64,000 bases of DNA, taken from NCBI RefSeq assembly GCF_034932105.1, contig NZ_JAYGIG010000121.1, positions 14,129-78,128 on the forward strand. Direction: 5' to 3'. The first letter of the stretch is position 1, and each line of letters starts with the position of its first letter. The stretch comes from Leptothoe sp034932105. GTDB taxonomy: Bacteria > Cyanobacteriota > Cyanobacteriia > Phormidesmidales > Phormidesmidaceae. Made by a program: the position numbers and the translations under genes. The notes beneath the pieces are model-generated. The model saw only the letters and a program-made list of their open reading frames with translations. It did no database searches and had not been told where the DNA came from. This document shows positions 1-8,904 of this stretch, piece after piece.

Positions 1-10
1 TGGGAGAAAA

Positions 11-33
11 GGTTTAACCCTCTTGGTTAAACC
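11..33. repeat. short perfect hairpin
   Basis: A perfect 9-bp inverted repeat, ggtttaacc / ggttaaacc, is separated by 5 nt. It lies upstream of a broken transposase. A looser outer pairing (tgggagaaaaggttt near 1-15 with aaaccttctccta near 65-77) suggests a small palindromic element or the end of an old insertion sequence. It has no T-tract, so a terminator role is not supported. Confidence 0.45.
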
Positions 34-205
34 AAGGCAATATGCTTATACATTTAGAGGGAAAACCTTCTCCTAAATCAGATCTAATTTGGAATTACAT
101 TTAAAGCACTGCTAAAAGCTTGGACTTTGTACAAAACTGGCGAAAGGGATGTGCTAGGAAAAGGTAATAGGCGATAAAGAGTACAAACACGCTCAGCTTA
201 TTGCC

Positions 206-370
206 ATGACTACTCCAGATCTTATCAATCAACTCGTTCAATTGCAGGCGCAGATTTACGCTAGTTTTAGCCAACGTTCAGACAGTGTGATGGATTTGTT
301 GGATTTGCTCTGTGCCAATACCGGTGCTAATTCGGTTGTAGAGTTAAGTCTTAATCCGCTATTTCGTCGA
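206..370 (+). pseudogene. N-terminal fragment of a transposase
   Basis: The first 55 codons read as the start of a DDE transposase of a type common in cyanobacteria, with the phrase MDLLDLLCANT followed by SVVELSLNPLFRR. That assignment rests on memory of the family, not on a search. The reading frame is cut at the double-arginine by a 97-bp palindromic element, after which it runs to a stop at 442 with unrelated residues. No catalytic domain follows, so this is a dead remnant. Just beyond the element a short stretch can be read as ALF, which may be the continuation of the broken frame, but similarity fades quickly. Confidence 0.55.
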
Positions 371-467
371 GTTGGACTTTTAACAAAAACTTGTGGGCAG
401 CCGTTTTTGTCTCTGCAGAGTACAGAGCGTATTGTCGTCTGACACACCTTTTTGTTAAAAGTCCAAC
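371..467. mobile_element. 97-bp MITE-like palindromic element
   Basis: Perfect 19-bp terminal inverted repeats, gttggacttttaacaaaaa at 371-389 and its reverse complement at 449-467, enclose 59 bp that encode nothing recognisable. The element sits inside the transposase fragment. No clear target duplication was seen. The structure fits a non-autonomous miniature element; a large hairpin with another role cannot be excluded. Confidence 0.6.
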
Positions 468-535
468 AGCTCTGTTTCTCTCCAGTCACCTTGCCGAGAC
501 GGGAGGGAAATTTACTTGGCTAAATTATACTAACC

Positions 536-916
536 CTACGGTCCACATTTGAGCACAACAGTCTCTGGAAACTGTTGCTGTAACTCAGTCAATGTTTCAG
601 GGCTGGGGGCTTGACCAAAGGGATTACCCAAATCCTCGGGGGTGGGAATCGTGGCCAGGGCCGTTTGGTCAATATCCGTCACCACCACCACCTGGGAAAT
701 CTTGCGCTGGTTGGCCTGACTCTTTTGATACAGGTCACCGTAGGGTTGAACCACAGAGGACTGCCACTGGGCTGGGGGACAATAGCTCTGATCAATAATG
801 ACGGTCACTTCTGGTACCTGAACGGTATAGCGTAGCCCCAGGCCCAGGCCAGCAAATGCTAACCAGCCGAGGCCGAGGGTACTTAAGAGACGTTTTGTGG
901 GATTGAGGGGGGCCAT
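536..916 (-). CDS. small membrane-anchored protein, partner of the vWA lipoprotein
   Basis: A 126-residue protein with one hydrophobic segment near residues 10-28, so probably an N-terminally anchored or secreted protein. I do not recognise the family. Its start codon overlaps the stop of the upstream vWA lipoprotein gene by one base (TAATG arrangement), which implies translational coupling and a shared role at the cell envelope. The C-terminal part contains the segment VVVVTDIDQTALATIP, which could hint at a mixed alpha/beta fold, but nothing more can be supported. Confidence 0.7.
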   Translation of the reverse strand: MAPLNPTKRLLSTLGLGWLAFAGLGLGLRYTVQVPEVTVIIDQSYCPPAQWQSSVVQPYGDLYQKSQANQRKISQVVVVTDIDQTALATIPTPEDLGNPFGQAPSPETLTELQQQFPETVVLKCGP

Positions 917-2667
917 TACAGATTTACTTGGAATAAGTCCTTAAACAGGGTTTGCACATTTTCCGGGTTGCCTTGCTTCACTGTTGATTCTCTCAGACTG
1001 GCAATGGCTTGTAACTCTGACTCGTTGATGTCACCATAGGCAATGGGATAGAAGCGCACCTCACTGTAGGCCATGATGTCTTTAACATCTTGGAACAGGT
1101 GACCCGCGTTAACCGCCCCATCGCTGAGTAATAGTAGATAAAACCGACCGTTGGGGTCGCTGGCTCGTTTTTCCATCAGTTCAGCTAGGGCTACCATGAC
1201 GCCGTCATACATGGCGGTGCCCCCATCGGCTAAGAGTTGGTCAATGGCCGCCAATAGCTTTTTCTGTTGTAATTCATCAAAGGGTGTGAGATCTAGTCGT
1301 CGCACTGGCTGGTCGGAAAAGGTGACTAGGCCCACCTGGTTGCCCTGGTTGATTTGCTGACTGGCAATGCGCAAACCGGCTTGAACTGCTTGGAGTGGCT
1401 CCCCTTCCATGGAGCCGCTGGTGTCGATCACCATTTCCAGATACACGGTGCGACCGCTATCTTTGTTGTTTTTCCAGCTGGACTGGGCAGCCAGTAGAGT
1501 TTCTCCATTGGGGATGGGGGGATGGGAGGCTTTGAGATAATCGGTTTCGATAAAGCCCTGGTTGTTGGCCAGCTTGACCATGGCAGGAGACTGGGCAAAG
1601 GTGGCGAATTTTTGCAGGGCAGCGGCGGTCTCGGGGGTATTCCAGTCAAAGCCCACTAGGGGGTTGTTGTGGGGGATGCCAAAGGGAATAAACTCAGTGT
1701 TTTCAAATCCGGAGACTTGCTTGAGGGCCAGGTAGTTTTGGTATTCTAAGGGGAATGCCTGGAGTTTAGTTTGGTCTCGGAGAAAGAGTTCTTGCAGCTC
1801 TAAGGTAGTGGGGGTGGTGATCAGCACCTGGGATTGAAACTGGTCAAAGACGGACTTGACTTGGGGGGTTTGTAGCTCAGGGATGGTGAGGGCTTTGCCG
1901 TCTTTTTGGTGTCCGGCGGCGCGCCAGTAGAGGGTGTAGAGCAGGTTTAATGCGGTGGAGCTTTTGTAGGGGTTGGGGTAGGCCACGCTGACCTGGCCCG
2001 CTGCGATCGCATTCAATAAACTGTCAAACGTCACCTCACCACCGCCCTGGAGCTGTTGATAAACATCACCGGGCACTACCCAGCCAGCGGTATTCGCCAC
2101 TAAACGCTCAGCGACGGGGATGACGTTAATATCCTGGCTTTTGATCATGGACACCCATAGATCGTTGGAGGGACTGTAGCCTGTCGGTTGAACAGCCCCT
2201 GCCCCAATCAGACGGGCGGCGGTGCCGGAGTCGACTTTACGGATGCCCACCTGGATCACTTTACCGGAGCTGCTTTTTTCCTGTTGTTGGTTAAAGGCTT
2301 CGGCCACTTCCACCAGCCAGCGTTCATTTTGCCGGTCAATATTGGCCTTTTCCGAGGAACTGTAGATTTCTAAGTAAACTTGGTTGGCCTTGGGTGAGGC
2401 TCCGTAAAGGGGAAATTCCTCGATATTTGGCAGGGGGTCAACAATTTGGTCGACGGTGTAGCGGCTGGCGACTTCGTCGGAGACTAAATTGCTGACGACG
2501 TTGATTCTTGGCAATACATTTTTTGTGAGGGATTGTTGGGCGGTTTCTAGGGAGGTGACGGAGGATTGACAACCCACCATAAAACCCAGGCCCAGGGTAA
2601 AAACCAGCCCCAGGGCAACGCTGAGGAGATGACGATAGGTGCGGTTGGGAAGCAGTTTTTTGAACAT
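916..2667 (-). CDS. vWA-domain lipoprotein with solute-binding-like N-terminal part
   Basis: A 583-residue protein. A signal sequence ends in a lipobox-like MVGC with the cysteine at residue 33, so it is probably a lipoprotein facing the periplasm. The C-terminal third is a von Willebrand factor A domain: the MIDAS motif DTSGS lies near residue 411, the conserved threonine is in GGTAMYDG near 480, and the aspartate is in LLSDG further on. Residues about 120-370 resemble an extracellular solute-binding fold, as in other bacterial vWA lipoproteins of this architecture. vWA domains bind metal and protein partners, so a role in envelope assembly or sensing is likely but inferred. It is co-transcribed with the overlapping 126-residue gene. 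Confidence 0.82.
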   Translation of the reverse strand: MFKKLLPNRTYRHLLSVALGLVFTLGLGFMVGCQSSVTSLETAQQSLTKNVLPRINVVSNLVSDEVASRYTVDQIVDPLPNIEEFPLYGASPKANQVYLEIYSSSEKANIDRQNERWLVEVAEAFNQQQEKSSSGKVIQVGIRKVDSGTAARLIGAGAVQPTGYSPSNDLWVSMIKSQDINVIPVAERLVANTAGWVVPGDVYQQLQGGGEVTFDSLLNAIAAGQVSVAYPNPYKSSTALNLLYTLYWRAAGHQKDGKALTIPELQTPQVKSVFDQFQSQVLITTPTTLELQELFLRDQTKLQAFPLEYQNYLALKQVSGFENTEFIPFGIPHNNPLVGFDWNTPETAAALQKFATFAQSPAMVKLANNQGFIETDYLKASHPPIPNGETLLAAQSSWKNNKDSGRTVYLEMVIDTSGSMEGEPLQAVQAGLRIASQQINQGNQVGLVTFSDQPVRRLDLTPFDELQQKKLLAAIDQLLADGGTAMYDGVMVALAELMEKRASDPNGRFYLLLLSDGAVNAGHLFQDVKDIMAYSEVRFYPIAYGDINESELQAIASLRESTVKQGNPENVQTLFKDLFQVNL

Positions 2668-2747
2668 TGATAGTGCTTAAAGAAACGATTACAGCGGGTG
2701 TCTGGTGTTAGGCAGTAGATGAATGCTCGATTGGCCCCAGATAGACG

Positions 2748-3380
2748 TTAGGTTTCTAAAATTTCTTTATTGGCGGCGATCAGGATTTCTAAGCGCTGGG
2801 GCAAGGGGGTGTCCCCCTGGGAGAGGCTGGCCAGGGCCACCTGGTCCTGGAGCTGCTGCAGCTGCCGGTAGGTTTGCTCCATGCGATCGCAACTTTGCTG
2901 CAGCCGCTGTTTGGCCATTTGCCGGTAGGCGGGGGTTTGAATCTGAGCCTGCACCTGAAGGCCATCCGCTACCTGCTGGGCTAGTTCCACCACGGTGTAG
3001 AGCGCTTCTAGCAGTTCGGCACGGAGGGTGGATTCGCGATCGCAAATGCCCATGGCAAAGGCTTGGGACTGCAATGCCCAAGTCTTAACCTGCTGCCAAG
3101 TTTTATCGCCATCGCGGGACACTTGGGCCTGGATTGCATCAATCCGCCGTTGAAAGCTAGCCGCATCCAGGAGATCCGTATCATCGTTTTCCCCCACCGG
3201 GGGTATCCCATAGCCCTTGATCCAGCTACCCACCATCACCGTGGCCACCGCTCCGCCCCCCACCCAGGTCACCGGTCGGTTCCCAGCCAAAGAAACTAAC
3301 AGACCAAAGCCCAGGGCTGTGCCCAAGAGTAATCCATAGGTCTGAGGTTGACGTCCCAGGGTGGGCCAATTAATGGACAT
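2748..3380 (-). CDS. membrane protein with coiled-coil C-terminus
   Basis: A 210-residue protein. Two hydrophobic stretches near residues 14-31 and 36-51 probably form a membrane hairpin. The rest is a long glutamine-rich helical region (many Q/L/A residues, residues 75-210) likely to form coiled coils. The family is not recognised. It lies about 80 bp upstream of the vWA lipoprotein gene on the same strand, so the three genes may form one transcription unit concerned with the cell envelope. Conserved, ordinary codon use. Confidence 0.7.
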   Translation of the reverse strand: MSINWPTLGRQPQTYGLLLGTALGFGLLVSLAGNRPVTWVGGGAVATVMVGSWIKGYGIPPVGENDDTDLLDAASFQRRIDAIQAQVSRDGDKTWQQVKTWALQSQAFAMGICDRESTLRAELLEALYTVVELAQQVADGLQVQAQIQTPAYRQMAKQRLQQSCDRMEQTYRQLQQLQDQVALASLSQGDTPLPQRLEILIAANKEILET

Positions 3381-3548
3381 AGGGTTTACGCGCCTCCATG
3401 CGCTGCGGATCTAGGTAGACGACTCTAATATTTAGATGATTACCTTGGCCGATGCCACTTGCTCAATGGTAGTAGAAGGCGTTGCGTGACAGTTAAACCT
3501 CCTAGGAATATGTTTATTTCACCGTAAATTCCTGAATGATGTGCTTAG

Positions 3549-4983
3549 CTCGACTTTATCCATTAAGCTGCGTAGCAAAGTAAGTCAGACCAAGTGTTGA
3601 AAAGGTCTACTGGGACTTTAACCATCTCAGGTTCATGCATCGACATCTGAAAAGTCTTCAATTGCCAAAGTCGTTGTCTGACTAGGGCTAGTGCATCTGC
3701 GAATGTCGGGAGAGTCTTGTGGTACCAGATTGTTTTTGGCAGCGTAAACGGTTGTTGTTTTTGCAATTGGTCAGCCAGAGCGGTGACGATAGAGAATAGG
3801 GCAAGCAGCGCGGGAGTGGTTCGTAGAATGGCTTTATCAGTCCACTGTCGTTGGGTTTCAACGCCCAGATGAGCCCGAACTTCGGCAAAGGTCACTTCCA
3901 CCTGCCAGCGCAGGCGAAACCACGTCGAGATTTGAATGGGCTCAGTGCTCACGTCAGTGCAAAGCAATGCTTGGGTTTCAAACCGCCGCTTAGGATCTTT
4001 AATCAAGACCCATCGAATGGGCACGGGAGGCCTGCCTGAGTGATACCAAACAGCGGTAGACGAAGCGATTTCCAAGGTGTAGTCACCGTGGCCATACCAG
4101 TCTTCCATGACCACGGTTTGCCAAGGGGTATAGGGATTATCGATGAGTGCTTTGAGGCCTGGTAATCGCGGCCCCACTTTGCGAGGACGTCCTAGGGTCC
4201 CCGGAGCCCGAGGGGGTGCGGGCTGATACAGTTGGGCATCTAAACGCAGTCGGGTGACCATATGTACTGGGGTGGGCAGCTTAACCAAGGCTGCCAAGAG
4301 TTCCAAGGTCGCAAAACTACTATCGGCAACCACCACAATCGCTCGGGTCGGTAGCCATCGACGAACCTGAGTGAGCATCTGTCTAGCCCAATCGGTTAAT
4401 CGTTTATGCCGTCGTCCTTGTGCTTGATGGTAGCGTTCTGAAGGGGCTAAGACGGTCAAAAAGGGGAGTCCCCAAGTTCGCTGTGCCCAAGGAATCGGGA
4501 CTAATAGCTGTAAACTCAACCAGCGCAGTCCACTGGCTTTGACCAAGTGGCTATCACTCGAACGGACGGGGTCTCGATAGATCCCTTTAGCCGCGATCTT
4601 CTGCCCCCGTCGGCGCTCTATCGTATCATCGAGTCCCATCACTAACCAGCCGGTGGGGGCAAACACTGCCAGGATATGGATTAACACGATACGACTGGCC
4701 GCAAGGCTTGACCATACCGCTCGATTGAGCACCCGATGATAGGTTTGAAAGTTGACTGCCTCACTCAAGCCCATCACTCTCAAAATTGCCGTTATCGTTC
4801 GTTTGCCCGGTGCTAAAATAGCCCCAAGCAACAGCACCTGAGCTGAGACCCAGACTCGATGAGAGAATAAAGGGGCGAATATGCCCAGCACACTCAGTAT
4901 TTCCATTCGCAGCAAGTTGGTTCTGATAAACCTATTGTGCTTGCTGCTTTCCTCTTAATCCATATGTTTGGATAAAGTCGAGC
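3549..4983 (-). mobile_element. intact IS701-like insertion sequence
   Basis: A 1.43-kb insertion sequence. Its ends carry a 14-15 bp inverted repeat (ctcgactttatcca at 3549-3562 against tggataaagtcgag at 4969-4982). The four bases TTAG at 3545-3548 and 4984-4987 are a direct repeat of the YTAR type, which is characteristic of IS701-family target sites. It holds one complete transposase gene with no frameshift, so it looks recent and possibly still active. It interrupts a small ORF on the same strand. Confidence 0.85.
3563..4915 (-). CDS. IS701-family DDE transposase
   Basis: A 450-residue transposase with a DDE-type nuclease core. Candidate catalytic residues are the aspartate in GLDDTIERR (about residue 95), the aspartate in VVADSSF (about 197) and the glutamate in WQVEVTFAE (about 343). 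The fold corresponds to the DDE_5 group typical of IS701 elements. It catalyses cut-and-paste movement of the surrounding element. The frame is complete and its stop lies 14 bp from the element end. A 3'-end relic of a related element lies near 59.5 kb. Confidence 0.85.
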   Translation of the reverse strand: MLRMEILSVLGIFAPLFSHRVWVSAQVLLLGAILAPGKRTITAILRVMGLSEAVNFQTYHRVLNRAVWSSLAASRIVLIHILAVFAPTGWLVMGLDDTIERRRGQKIAAKGIYRDPVRSSDSHLVKASGLRWLSLQLLVPIPWAQRTWGLPFLTVLAPSERYHQAQGRRHKRLTDWARQMLTQVRRWLPTRAIVVVADSSFATLELLAALVKLPTPVHMVTRLRLDAQLYQPAPPRAPGTLGRPRKVGPRLPGLKALIDNPYTPWQTVVMEDWYGHGDYTLEIASSTAVWYHSGRPPVPIRWVLIKDPKRRFETQALLCTDVSTEPIQISTWFRLRWQVEVTFAEVRAHLGVETQRQWTDKAILRTTPALLALFSIVTALADQLQKQQPFTLPKTIWYHKTLPTFADALALVRQRLWQLKTFQMSMHEPEMVKVPVDLFNTWSDLLCYAA

Positions 4984-5174
4984 TTAGAAGGATCATTCCC
5001 CAGCAGGAACTCACTATAGTCAGCCAGGGTATCAACTACGGAAACTATTGCGTCATAGGTACAATCGCAGTCAGGGGAGGCATGACGGAGGTTATGAATT
5101 ATCTTCTCGGTTAAAAAACTACCCAAGAAAACAATCGACCATCCCTGGAGTGGAGAATTCTTAAACGATTGCAA
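4932..5174 (-). pseudogene. small ORF whose 3' end was replaced by the IS701-like insertion
   Basis: An ORF starting with TTG reads SFLTEKIIHNLRHASPDC and ends LLGNDPSK before entering the insertion sequence, which supplies the last 17 codons. Removing the element and one copy of TTAG restores a frame that continues as HIIQEFTVK and stops at 3514-3516. The original product would have been about 73 residues. There is no internal ATG and a stop lies two codons upstream of the TTG, so it may itself be a relic. Function unknown. Confidence 0.4.
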
Positions 5175-5603
5175 TCGCTATATTGCTAGTTCAAACCCAG
5201 CAGAATAATCTTTTTTATCGCAATCTGATGCAACCCTTCACCAGATTGCGACGCCCATAGCTTTTGTTATCTAATGTTTTCAGCGATTACCTCTGGTGTG
5301 AACTATGGGTGCAAAGCTATATTAGAAAATACAGTTGTTTCATTGGCGACGTTATCCTTGAAACCCAGGCCAGGGGATAAAATCTAGTTGCACTGCCATG
5401 GTCTGCAATGATAAAAAAGAACACTTCACCTACCGAGGTTTCCCAGGTGATAACAAAATAAAATAACAACAGCTATGGGCGCAAAGCTATCAATGCTTTG
5501 CCCTAAACCACCCCTAAACCACCAGAAAACACCGCATCTTCCTGATTAGGGATGCGAAATATACTTATTGCTCAGTATTTAGGCTTAGGTGCCTAAATTT
5601 GGA
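5175..5603. repeat. intergenic region with dispersed repeat copies
   Basis: No gene is supported in these 429 bases. A repeat at 5283-5322 (gcgattacctctggtgtgaa, then gggtgcaaagctatatt) closely matches 55258-55298. A shorter relative, agctatgggcgcaaagctat, lies at 5471-5490. The spread of the gcaaagctat core across distant intergenic regions suggests an interspersed repeat family. Confidence 0.5.
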
Positions 5604-6002
5604 CTATTTCAGCACCGTGTCCAAAATATCTCTAGCGGGTTGGGCGTTTTCTAGGGCTGCTTGGTAGTCGCTATAGATTCGCACCAATTTAGACAGGCCA
5701 CTGACCCCGATTTTGAGCTGCTCTAGCTCATCCCCCGATAATAATTCTCCATCCAGCATTCGCACAATTAAGGGTTTAATATCCCCCACTTCCTGGCGTG
5801 ACTTTTGCAACTTGTCCACCGATGTCATTAAGGTTTTGAGGGCGTTGAAGATGGTATCCAGGTTATCGGTGTCAACCGGTGTTTCAGTGGCTGGGGCAGC
5901 GGGGGGGGCGGGTGCAGGTGCTGTCTCAGCTGGGGCAGTTACCTTTTCCTCAAGCTGAACTTTGGGTTTACTTACATTGGCGGGAATATTGGTGGGAGCC
6001 AT
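5604..6002 (-). CDS. conserved small protein with Pro/Ala-rich N-terminus
   Basis: A 132-residue acidic protein. Residues 1-45 are low-complexity, rich in Pro, Ala and Thr, and probably disordered. Residues 48-132 form a predicted helical domain (NLDTIFNALKTLMTSVDKL and onwards) without recognised catalytic motifs. No signal peptide or membrane segment is seen, so it is probably cytoplasmic. Family and function are unknown; the clean frame and typical codon use support a real gene. It stands alone between two intergenic gaps. Confidence 0.65.
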   Translation of the reverse strand: MAPTNIPANVSKPKVQLEEKVTAPAETAPAPAPPAAPATETPVDTDNLDTIFNALKTLMTSVDKLQKSRQEVGDIKPLIVRMLDGELLSGDELEQLKIGVSGLSKLVRIYSDYQAALENAQPARDILDTVLK

Positions 6003-6220
6003 TAGTCTCTCGGTGAAGAACAGCCACTAGTGTAGGGTCTTTCCGTAAATATGGGTATGAATGTTACCAGATACGGCCAGTAAAACTTAATCAATGGTTT
6101 AGATGGTCATGGCTAACTCGAATCTGCATAGCCGTGCCCCAGGAGGCGACGGTCTTGGGATTGACCATCATCCCAAGGTGAGAGTCCGTTCTGGCGCAAC
6201 TCCCCATCCCTAAACCTAGG

Positions 6221-7045
6221 TCAGTCGCCGGATACATTGGCCTGGAGTTCTGTCACGATTTTCTGACCTGAGGGGGTGTGGTTTAGATAGGCGATCGCTT
6301 CTTCCACATACCCATGTACACAGTTGCGATAAAAATCTGATAGCCCTGACTGCACATCGATCAGATGGCGATAGCCCAAGGTTTTATTGGTGCCATTTTG
6401 CTCAAACTCATAAAATAGGGCCGGTAGCTTTTGCAGATAGTTGCGATCGCTAAACTGCCCAATCAGATCCGCCGATCTGCCTAGGCTAGCCAACCCCTGG
6501 GGATCTGGCAAGCTACCCTGACGGACCGGAAACCGGGTCAGATCCACAATTTGCTGCACCGTCGTCATATCAATCAGGTGTTCATCCTGAAACTGTTCTT
6601 TGACATACTGCTTACCCCGATCCACATGGTAGTTACTTAAGGATGCATCGGTGGAGCCCAAGGGGAGAACCACGAAATTATTTCCCAACCCCGTCGTATG
6701 AAGTCCCTGTTCACAGTCATCCTCCTGACAGGCACCTTTGCAATAGCCAATGTCATGGCACAGCAAAGCCACCACCAAATGTAACCAATCTTCCGGCGTT
6801 ACACTCCCAAACCCGTCACACACCTGTTTGGCCTGCAAAATTTCCTGCCCAACGGAGGTGACTAAAATCGTGTGCTCTAGGTCATGGTAGAGGGCATCGC
6901 TTTGGGCAATGGTATCGAGCACCCTGGGCGCGACGGCACCCAAAAAATCGACATGGTGAGGCTGACCCTGACCAAATACGGCTTGATAGGTTTCCTGTAA
7001 ATAGCTAACAAAGGTTAGAACTAGCGTTTGCTTCGGGCTATACAT
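6221..7045 (-). CDS. HD-domain metal-dependent phosphohydrolase-like protein
   Basis: A 274-residue protein with the HD-superfamily signature: histidines in YHDLEHT near residue 55, the paired HD in LLCHDIGY near 98, and a later aspartate in GRSADLIGQF. HD proteins use these residues to hold one or two metal ions and hydrolyse phosphoesters such as nucleotides; the substrate here cannot be inferred. A cysteine-bearing insert (CKGACQEDDCEQG) follows the HD motif and could bind metal. The ATG at 7045 is preferred over an upstream TTG at 7078. It is cytoplasmic, with no operon partner. Confidence 0.75.
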   Translation of the reverse strand: MYSPKQTLVLTFVSYLQETYQAVFGQGQPHHVDFLGAVAPRVLDTIAQSDALYHDLEHTILVTSVGQEILQAKQVCDGFGSVTPEDWLHLVVALLCHDIGYCKGACQEDDCEQGLHTTGLGNNFVVLPLGSTDASLSNYHVDRGKQYVKEQFQDEHLIDMTTVQQIVDLTRFPVRQGSLPDPQGLASLGRSADLIGQFSDRNYLQKLPALFYEFEQNGTNKTLGYRHLIDVQSGLSDFYRNCVHGYVEEAIAYLNHTPSGQKIVTELQANVSGD

Positions 7046-7539
7046 TGGCGGATGGATTAAACCCCTAGTTGTAATCAAGCATCACCCTGGCAATCAAAAT
7101 GGTACCTGGTTCTGGGGCAGAATATCTGCCTGTCACCTTTGAACTGTGTGGGTGCTTTACGGAATTTAGTTATGCCCACGGCCAGCAGCACCCAAAATAG
7201 ATAGGTGGATCAAATATGTGGGTCAAATACGCAGATAAACCATGTTCAAGTAAAACCCGTTCCTGTCTCCTAAGTAAAATTACCGTTCTGGACGCGAACA
7301 GGGTTTATAACGCTATCATCGGCCAAAACACGGGTGGTTACATCCCTTTTTACACCCAAGAATGATTGCATTGCATCGTACATATGCAGGACGAGCATAT
7401 CTACTAGACTTGTTCCTGGCATGGACTATCCAGGGTTTGGGGAATCTCTAATTTTGACTTTAACGAAGATGGCCGTCATGCCAATTCAAAAGCACAGGAC
7501 GGGGGATGGAAAAGGTTATCTATCCCCCTATTTCCCGGG
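7046..7539. other. intergenic region, nothing recognised
   Basis: These 494 bases lie between the start of the HD-domain gene and the end of the radC-like gene. They may hold the promoter of the HD gene. I see no tRNA, strong hairpin or repeat. A 72-codon plus-strand frame at 7334-7552 has no credible protein features. Confidence 0.4.
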
Positions 7540-8364
7540 TCACTCTGCCTGATCATCCCAGAGGGCCGTTGTTTGGCGCAGACTGAGGAAATCTCCGTTT
7601 CCTAAAATCAGATGATCTAAGAGGGGAATGCCTAGGATGTTGGCCCCTTTGAGTAGCTGGCGAGTTAAGTCTAAGTCCGCCTGACTGGGTTGGAGTTCGC
7701 CTGAGGGATGGTTGTGGGCCACAATCACGCGGGTAGCGCCCTGTTTAATCACTTCCCGAAAAATCTCCCTTGGGTGGGCCAAGGTTTCGGTGGCTGTGCC
7801 GAGGGAAATGACTTTGGTGCCCAGGAGTCGATGCTTTACGTCAAGTAGTGCGATCGCAAATCTTTCCTGGGACTGCCACATTAAATCCTGGCCCAGGGCC
7901 GCTGCAGCGACGGCGGGATCATCCACCACTGTTCGATCGGTGGGGCGATTTTGTAAAACCCGTTTGCCCAGTTCCAAGGCGGCGATGATGGTGGCGGCCT
8001 TGGCCAGCTTAATGCCGGGAATCTGCATCAGTTCTTGGGGACTGACCGTTCTAAGGGCCTCTAGGGAAGACTGCCCGTCCTTGGCCAGCTCGTTCAAAAT
8101 ATATTGACCCAGGTTAACCGCCGATAGCTTATTGCCTCGGCTCACGCCAGTGCCTAGCAAAATGGCAATCAGTTCTGCCGGAGTCAAGCTCTTGGCTCCC
8201 CGAGCCATCAGTCGTTCCCGCGGGCGTTGCTCCGTGGGCATGTCCTTTACCCGCAGGTTATAGGGGCTGATCTGGTCTTCTTGGCTGCGATCGCAGGTGA
8301 GTGTCATTCGATGTAGGCTCAATGGCATAATGATTACCGCGCCGCTCTGGAGCGGCACCATCAT
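7540..8364 (-). CDS. radC: RadC-family JAB/MPN protein
   Basis: Up to 274 residues. The N-terminal part has the RadC helix-hairpin-helix-like region (PRERLMARGAKSLTPAELIA, then IPGIKLAKAATI). The C-terminal half is a JAB/MPN+ metalloprotease-like domain with the zinc motif HNHPSGE and downstream S and D near residue 215. The family is historically called DNA repair protein RadC, although a repair role is poorly supported experimentally. The true start may be Met13 (8328) or Met20 (8307), because homologs begin close to the YNLRVKDMP segment. It is divergently arranged with the DUF1824 gene. Confidence 0.88.
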   Translation of the reverse strand: MMVPLQSGAVIIMPLSLHRMTLTCDRSQEDQISPYNLRVKDMPTEQRPRERLMARGAKSLTPAELIAILLGTGVSRGNKLSAVNLGQYILNELAKDGQSSLEALRTVSPQELMQIPGIKLAKAATIIAALELGKRVLQNRPTDRTVVDDPAVAAAALGQDLMWQSQERFAIALLDVKHRLLGTKVISLGTATETLAHPREIFREVIKQGATRVIVAHNHPSGELQPSQADLDLTRQLLKGANILGIPLLDHLILGNGDFLSLRQTTALWDDQAE

Positions 8365-8456
8365 GATTTAGTGAGCCCAACAGTCCGCCTAAGAGCGACC
8401 CCACTTACCCAAAATCAGAACAAGTCCACCTGAGCCCCCCTCTTCGTCTAGGCGCT

Positions 8457-8879
8457 ATGTCAACCTTCCAGCCCACCCCCGCCAATATCCAAGACGTGCG
8501 CCAACGGTTATCCAAGTTCAGCAGTCTGGCGGTCCCCCCACAACTATCTCTGCCCCAGAAGCAGGAGCTGATGGAAGCGCTGCTGTGGTTTAGCGACCTA
8601 GCCGAATACGAAACCTTGGGCATTTGTACCGACACCCTAGCTGCGGGTAAGGCAGCCATGGAAGCCTATGTCCGCAAGTTGGCCCGGCCCATTAATCTGG
8701 AGCTGCCTGAGCGGGAAGGCGCAGTGTACATCAAGTTCAATACCCTTAAAGGAGCCTGGTATCTGGATGACTATGTCGGTCCTAACCGGGGGGTGCTCGT
8801 GTCATTCCACACCACCGAACCGGAATATGACCTAGTGAATGGCACCTATGGACCGTTTCCCCTGGACTTGTTTGATTAG
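8457..8879 (+). CDS. DUF1824 family protein
   Basis: A 140-residue soluble protein recognised as the cyanobacterial DUF1824 family by its general layout: an N-terminal helical half (residues 8-75) and a C-terminal beta-rich half with GAVYIKFNTLKGAWYLDDY and RGVLVSFH. It has no signal peptide or membrane segment. The function of the family is unknown. It is a stand-alone gene between the divergent radC-like gene and the convergent response regulator gene, with only 25 bp to the latter. Confidence 0.8.
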   Translation: MSTFQPTPANIQDVRQRLSKFSSLAVPPQLSLPQKQELMEALLWFSDLAEYETLGICTDTLAAGKAAMEAYVRKLARPINLELPEREGAVYIKFNTLKGAWYLDDYVGPNRGVLVSFHTTEPEYDLVNGTYGPFPLDLFD

Positions 8880-8904
8880 TTTGGCTTAGTTCAAGCAGTT
8901 TGGC

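Noticed and set aside
7334..7552. 72-codon frame before the radC-like gene end
   Set aside because: It overlaps the end of the radC-like gene on the other strand and has no protein features.
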